From contig NZ_CP088285.1 of assembly GCF_011516645.4 (NCBI RefSeq), positions 3,366,501 to 3,430,500 on the forward strand: 64,000 bases of DNA, read 5' to 3'. This DNA comes from Bradyrhizobium septentrionale (GTDB lineage: Bacteria; Pseudomonadota; Alphaproteobacteria; Rhizobiales; Xanthobacteraceae). Below the pieces are notes generated by a model. That model had not been told where the DNA came from, did not search any database, and worked only from the letters and a program-made list of their open reading frames with translations. Shown piece after piece: positions 61,270 to 64,000 of the stretch (the stretch's first letter is position 1; each line of letters begins with the position of its first letter). Made by a program: the position numbers and the translations under genes.

Positions 61270-62436
61270 TCAGGAGTCTGATTTCGGGCGCTGGCCGAGC
61301 AGCAAAGACGTCGATGACGGATGGGCGGGCGAGAACGGCGGCGGCTTCAGCCCGACGCCGCGCAGCGGCGTCAGATCGAGCGGGGCGAGAACGTCGCGCG
61401 ACGGCGCATCCTTGATCTCGTCCATCGAGCAGATGCCGGCGACAAAGGTCGGCTCGGTGCCGAGCGGCGCGCCGCGGCGGGCGTATTTGTCGTAAGTGAG
61501 CGGCAGGGTGTTGTTGAGGCCTTCGCGGCCGAGGCCGCCCTTGGCGTCGATCGCCATCATCTCGCTCATGCACATCTTGCCGGGCTCGACGCACATGTTG
61601 AGGATCGCCTTGTAGAGATCGCGATCGACGGTGCCGTAGAGCCGCACCGGATCGTTCTGGCTCGGACGCTCGAGCTGCAGATAGTCGGTGCGGCCGAGCA
61701 TGTTGGTGCTGGCCTTGGCGTTGGCGACCCACTTGTCGAAGCCTTGGGACGACAGGCTCTTGAAGTCGAAATGCATGCCGGAGAAGCCGGCACCGCTGTA
61801 ATTGGCGGAGAAGCCGCGGAAGGTGCCCTCCTGGTTGGCGACGGCGTGCAGCTTGGTCTCCATGCCGGGCATCGCGTAGATCTGGCCGGCGAGGGCGGGG
61901 ATGTAGAACGAGTTCATCACGGAGGAGGCCGTGATGCGGAAGCGGATCGGGCGGTCGATCGGAGCGGCGAGCTCGTTGACGGCGGCGACGCCGTAATCCG
62001 GGTAGATGAACAGCCACTTCCAGTCGAGCGCGACCACCTCGACATTGAGCGGGGCATCCTTGCTCTCGATCGGCTTGTCGGCGGCGATGCGGCCGAGCGA
62101 GCGGTAGGGATCGAGCAGATGCGTGCCCATCCAGGTCAGCGCACCCAGGCAAATGATGATCAGCAGCGGCGCCGACCAGATCACCAGCTCGAGCTGGGTC
62201 GAGTGATCCCACTCCGGCTCGTAGGGTGCTTCGGTATTGGATTGGCGGTAGCGCCAGGCGAAGAAGATGGTCAGCGCCATCACCGGAAGCACGATCACCA
62301 GCATCAGGATGGTGGAGATCACGACGAGGTCGCGCTGCTGGGCGGCGATGTCGCCGGCGGGCGCCAGGACGACGAAATCGCACCCGCCAAGGAACGCCGC
62401 GAACGGCAATAAGGCCAATAGTTTCAAGGCGCGCAC
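61270..62436 (-). CDS. cyoA: Cytochrome o ubiquinol oxidase subunit II
   Basis: A 388-residue protein from GTG complement 62434-62436. A lipoprotein-type signal ends in FLGGC. Two TM segments ([40 protein letters not shown]) precede the cupredoxin domain and the C-terminal CyoA domain. The cytochrome c oxidase CuA motif (C-x3-C) is absent; the nearest cysteines are CVEPGKMC, spaced by six residues. This fits a quinol oxidase, not a cytochrome c oxidase. First gene of cyoABCD, divergent from an MFS gene. Confidence 0.95.
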   Translation of the reverse strand: MRALKLLALLPFAAFLGGCDFVVLAPAGDIAAQQRDLVVISTILMLVIVLPVMALTIFFAWRYRQSNTEAPYEPEWDHSTQLELVIWSAPLLIIICLGALTWMGTHLLDPYRSLGRIAADKPIESKDAPLNVEVVALDWKWLFIYPDYGVAAVNELAAPIDRPIRFRITASSVMNSFYIPALAGQIYAMPGMETKLHAVANQEGTFRGFSANYSGAGFSGMHFDFKSLSSQGFDKWVANAKASTNMLGRTDYLQLERPSQNDPVRLYGTVDRDLYKAILNMCVEPGKMCMSEMMAIDAKGGLGREGLNNTLPLTYDKYARRGAPLGTEPTFVAGICSMDEIKDAPSRDVLAPLDLTPLRGVGLKPPPFSPAHPSSTSLLLGQRPKSDS

Positions 62437-62497
62437 GGCTCACCCCGCTAGAATTTCATGAGTTCCGCCAACGGGTAGCTGCGATGCAGCAAAGTTG

Positions 62498-62520
62498 ACA
62501 TTGGACAATTTGTCCAATGT
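62498..62520. promoter_or_regulatory. Perfect inverted repeat upstream of the cyo operon
   Basis: Arms ACATTGGACAA and its exact complement TTGTCCAATGT flank a single T: 11-bp arms, 23 bp in all, about 60 bp from the cyoA start. It has no T-run, so it is more likely a protein-binding site for the cyo or MFS promoter than a terminator. Confidence 0.6.
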
Positions 62521-62595
62521 TGCACTGCGGGATGGGAGGTCAGAAGGTGAGGTGGACCGCGCGGCAAATTCTGCCCGTGGCCTCATCTCTAATTT

Positions 62596-62644
62596 GAGCA
62601 TGGTCTGTTCGGAAAACCGGTTTCCACTTTTCCGGATCATGCTC
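62596..62644. repeat. Palindromic repeat in front of the MFS gene
   Basis: GAGCATGGTCTGTTCGGAAA on the left is nearly the complement of TTTTCCGGATCATGCTC on the right, separated by ACCGGTTTCCAC. This GAGCATGATC...GATCATGCTC pattern resembles small intergenic palindromes common in rhizobia (RIME-like). It ends 19 bases before the MFS start codon. Confidence 0.65.
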
Positions 62645-62663
62645 GAAAGGACGGTCTCCGGCG

Positions 62664-63974
62664 ATGGCACAGGCCCCAGCAATGGCTCACGGCTCCCCGA
62701 CGGCATCAGGTCACGGGCAGGCGAAACCCGGCGAAATCGCCATCGGCGTCATCATCGGACGCACCTCGGAATTCTTCGACTTCTTCGTCTATGCGATCGC
62801 CTCGGTGATCGTGTTCCCGAAGCTGGTCTTCCCGTTCGTCAATGAACTGACCGGCACGCTCTATTCGTTCGGGATCTTCGCGCTGGCTTTCGCCGCGCGG
62901 CCGCTCGGCACCGTGATCTTCATGGCGGTCGACCGCCGCCACGGCAAGGGCGCCAAGCTCGTCATCGCGCTGGTCCTGCTCGGCACCTCCACGGTCGCGA
63001 TCGCCTTCCTGCCCGGCTACGACACGATCGGCGTGGCGGCGATCTGGCTGTTGGCCGCCGCGCGGCTCGCGCAGGGCATCGCCTGGGGCGGCGCGTGGGA
63101 CGGTCTCGCCTCGCTGCTTGCGATGAATTCGCCGCCGAACCGCCGCGGCTGGTATGCGATGGTGCCGCAGCTCGGCGCGCCGCTCGGGCTGATCGTGGCG
63201 AGCGCGCTGTTCGCGTTCTTCGCCGGCAACCTCTCGGCGGATGATTTCTTCGATTGGGGCTGGCGCTATCCGTTCTTCGTCGCCTTCGCCATCAACGTGG
63301 TGGCGCTGTTCGCGCGGCTGCGCATGGTGGCGACCGATGAATATTCCGAGCTGTTCGAAAGCCGCGATCTGGAGCCGGCGCGCGTCGGCGAGACCATCAA
63401 GCAGGAGGGCCGCCACATCCTGCTCGGCGCCTTCGCGCCGCTGGCGAGCTTTGCCCTGTTCCACATGGTCACGGTGTTTCCGCTGTCCTGGGTGTTCCTG
63501 TTCACCAGGGAAAGCCCGGTGCGCTTCCTGATCATCGAGATGATCGGCGCCGCGGTCGGCGTCGTCGCGATCATCGCCTCCGGCATGATCGCCGACCGCG
63601 TCGGGCGCAAGCCGCTGCTGCTGGGGTCCGCGGTCGCGATCGCGGTGTATAGCGGCTTCGCCCCGCAGCTGCTCGATGCCGGTGCGGTCGGCGAGACCGT
63701 CTACATGGTGCTCGGCTTCGTGCTGCTCGGGCTGTCGTTCGGCCAGTCGTCGGGCGCGATCGCCTCGAGCTTCGCGCGGACCTATCGCTACACGGCCTCG
63801 GCGCTGACCTCGGATTTCGCCTGGCTGTTCGGCGCCGGCTTTGCGCCGCTCGCAGCGCTGCTGCTGGCGACCCATTTCGGCCTGATCTCGGCCGGCGCCT
63901 ATCTCCTGTCGGGCGCGGTGTGGACGCTGCTGGCGCTGTGGCTCAGCGGCCTGCGCGAAGCGGAAGTCAATTAG
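62664..63974 (+). CDS. MFS transporter, metabolite:H+ symporter-like
   Basis: A 436-residue transporter from ATG 62664 with 12 TM segments. It shows the MFS metabolite/proton symporter pattern: a cytoplasmic N-terminus (GEIAIGVIIGRTSEFFDFFV), ALAFAARPLGTVIFMAVDRR in loop 2-3 and a second-half motif GMIADRVGRKPLLLGSAVAI. This sub-group carries organic acids, such as dicarboxylates, shikimate or osmolytes, across the inner membrane. The precise substrate is not resolved. It is divergent from cyoA and shares a 227-bp regulatory region with it. Confidence 0.92.
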   Translation: MAQAPAMAHGSPTASGHGQAKPGEIAIGVIIGRTSEFFDFFVYAIASVIVFPKLVFPFVNELTGTLYSFGIFALAFAARPLGTVIFMAVDRRHGKGAKLVIALVLLGTSTVAIAFLPGYDTIGVAAIWLLAAARLAQGIAWGGAWDGLASLLAMNSPPNRRGWYAMVPQLGAPLGLIVASALFAFFAGNLSADDFFDWGWRYPFFVAFAINVVALFARLRMVATDEYSELFESRDLEPARVGETIKQEGRHILLGAFAPLASFALFHMVTVFPLSWVFLFTRESPVRFLIIEMIGAAVGVVAIIASGMIADRVGRKPLLLGSAVAIAVYSGFAPQLLDAGAVGETVYMVLGFVLLGLSFGQSSGAIASSFARTYRYTASALTSDFAWLFGAGFAPLAALLLATHFGLISAGAYLLSGAVWTLLALWLSGLREAEVN

Positions 63975-64000
63975 TCACGCAGCCCGGTCTTCTCCTTCCC

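Overview
The window looks like chromosomal DNA of a high-GC alphaproteobacterium, most likely Bradyrhizobium or a close relative. The evidence is gene content (RegSR redox two-component pair, aerobic cobaltochelatase CobS/CobT, FdxA, CarD, aroK-aroB, accA, xerD, SUV3-like helicase, rpmB) together with several families of dispersed palindromic intergenic repeats of a kind I associate with that genus. This assignment comes from family recognition by eye, not from a database search.

Layout. 1-1.7 kb: tail of a branched-chain amino acid/urea-type ABC transporter and two small genes. 1.7-2.6 kb: three dispersed repeats of different families. 2.6-11.6 kb: housekeeping block (L,D-transpeptidase, accA, xerD with a 48-residue gene in front, aroK-aroB-CorC/HlyC, an exported protein, bolA divergent from a J-domain protein). 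11.8-14.8 kb: two divergent citrate-synthase paralogues, one fused to a helix-turn-helix, then dedA. 15.1-19.6 kb: cobS-GNAT-cobT and a Tat-exported phytase-like protein. 19.7-24.2 kb: three flavoenzymes with a TetR regulator. 24.3-31.5 kb: a phospholipase-D-like protein, a DUF2235 hydrolase, a membrane protein, an ABC binding protein and a membrane-anchored winged-helix regulator. 31.5-39.2 kb: TetR, a small ORF, a three-domain acyltransferase/acyl-ACP synthetase, an esterase, a second ABC binding protein.

39.2-46.5 kb is an accessory region of lower GC. It holds an AAA ATPase plus subtilisin-like protease pair matching the IetAS anti-phage system. The protease gene is cut by a complete IS66-family element (40776-43383) whose terminal inverted repeats and 8-bp target duplication can be read exactly. 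Removing the element and one copy of the duplication restores an in-frame 779-residue protease. Beside it lies one of two copies of a ~335-bp repeat whose hairpins differ by compensatory base changes.

46.6-54.4 kb returns to core genes: rpmB, a DUF3108 protein, a large SUV3-type helicase, an S4 RNA-binding protein, fdxA and carD. 54.5-57.2 kb has a decayed copy of the regR 3' end, an NTF2-like gene, and regR-regS. 57.2-62.4 kb is a cyoABCD quinol oxidase operon with surf1, running toward regSR on the same strand. A perfect 11-bp inverted repeat lies in the cyoA/MFS intergenic region, and an MFS transporter closes the window.

Functionally, the right end forms a respiratory module (terminal quinol oxidase, its assembly factor and the redox-sensing kinase/regulator). 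The middle is lipid and flavin metabolism with local TetR control. The accessory block records acquisition and probable inactivation of a phage-defence operon.
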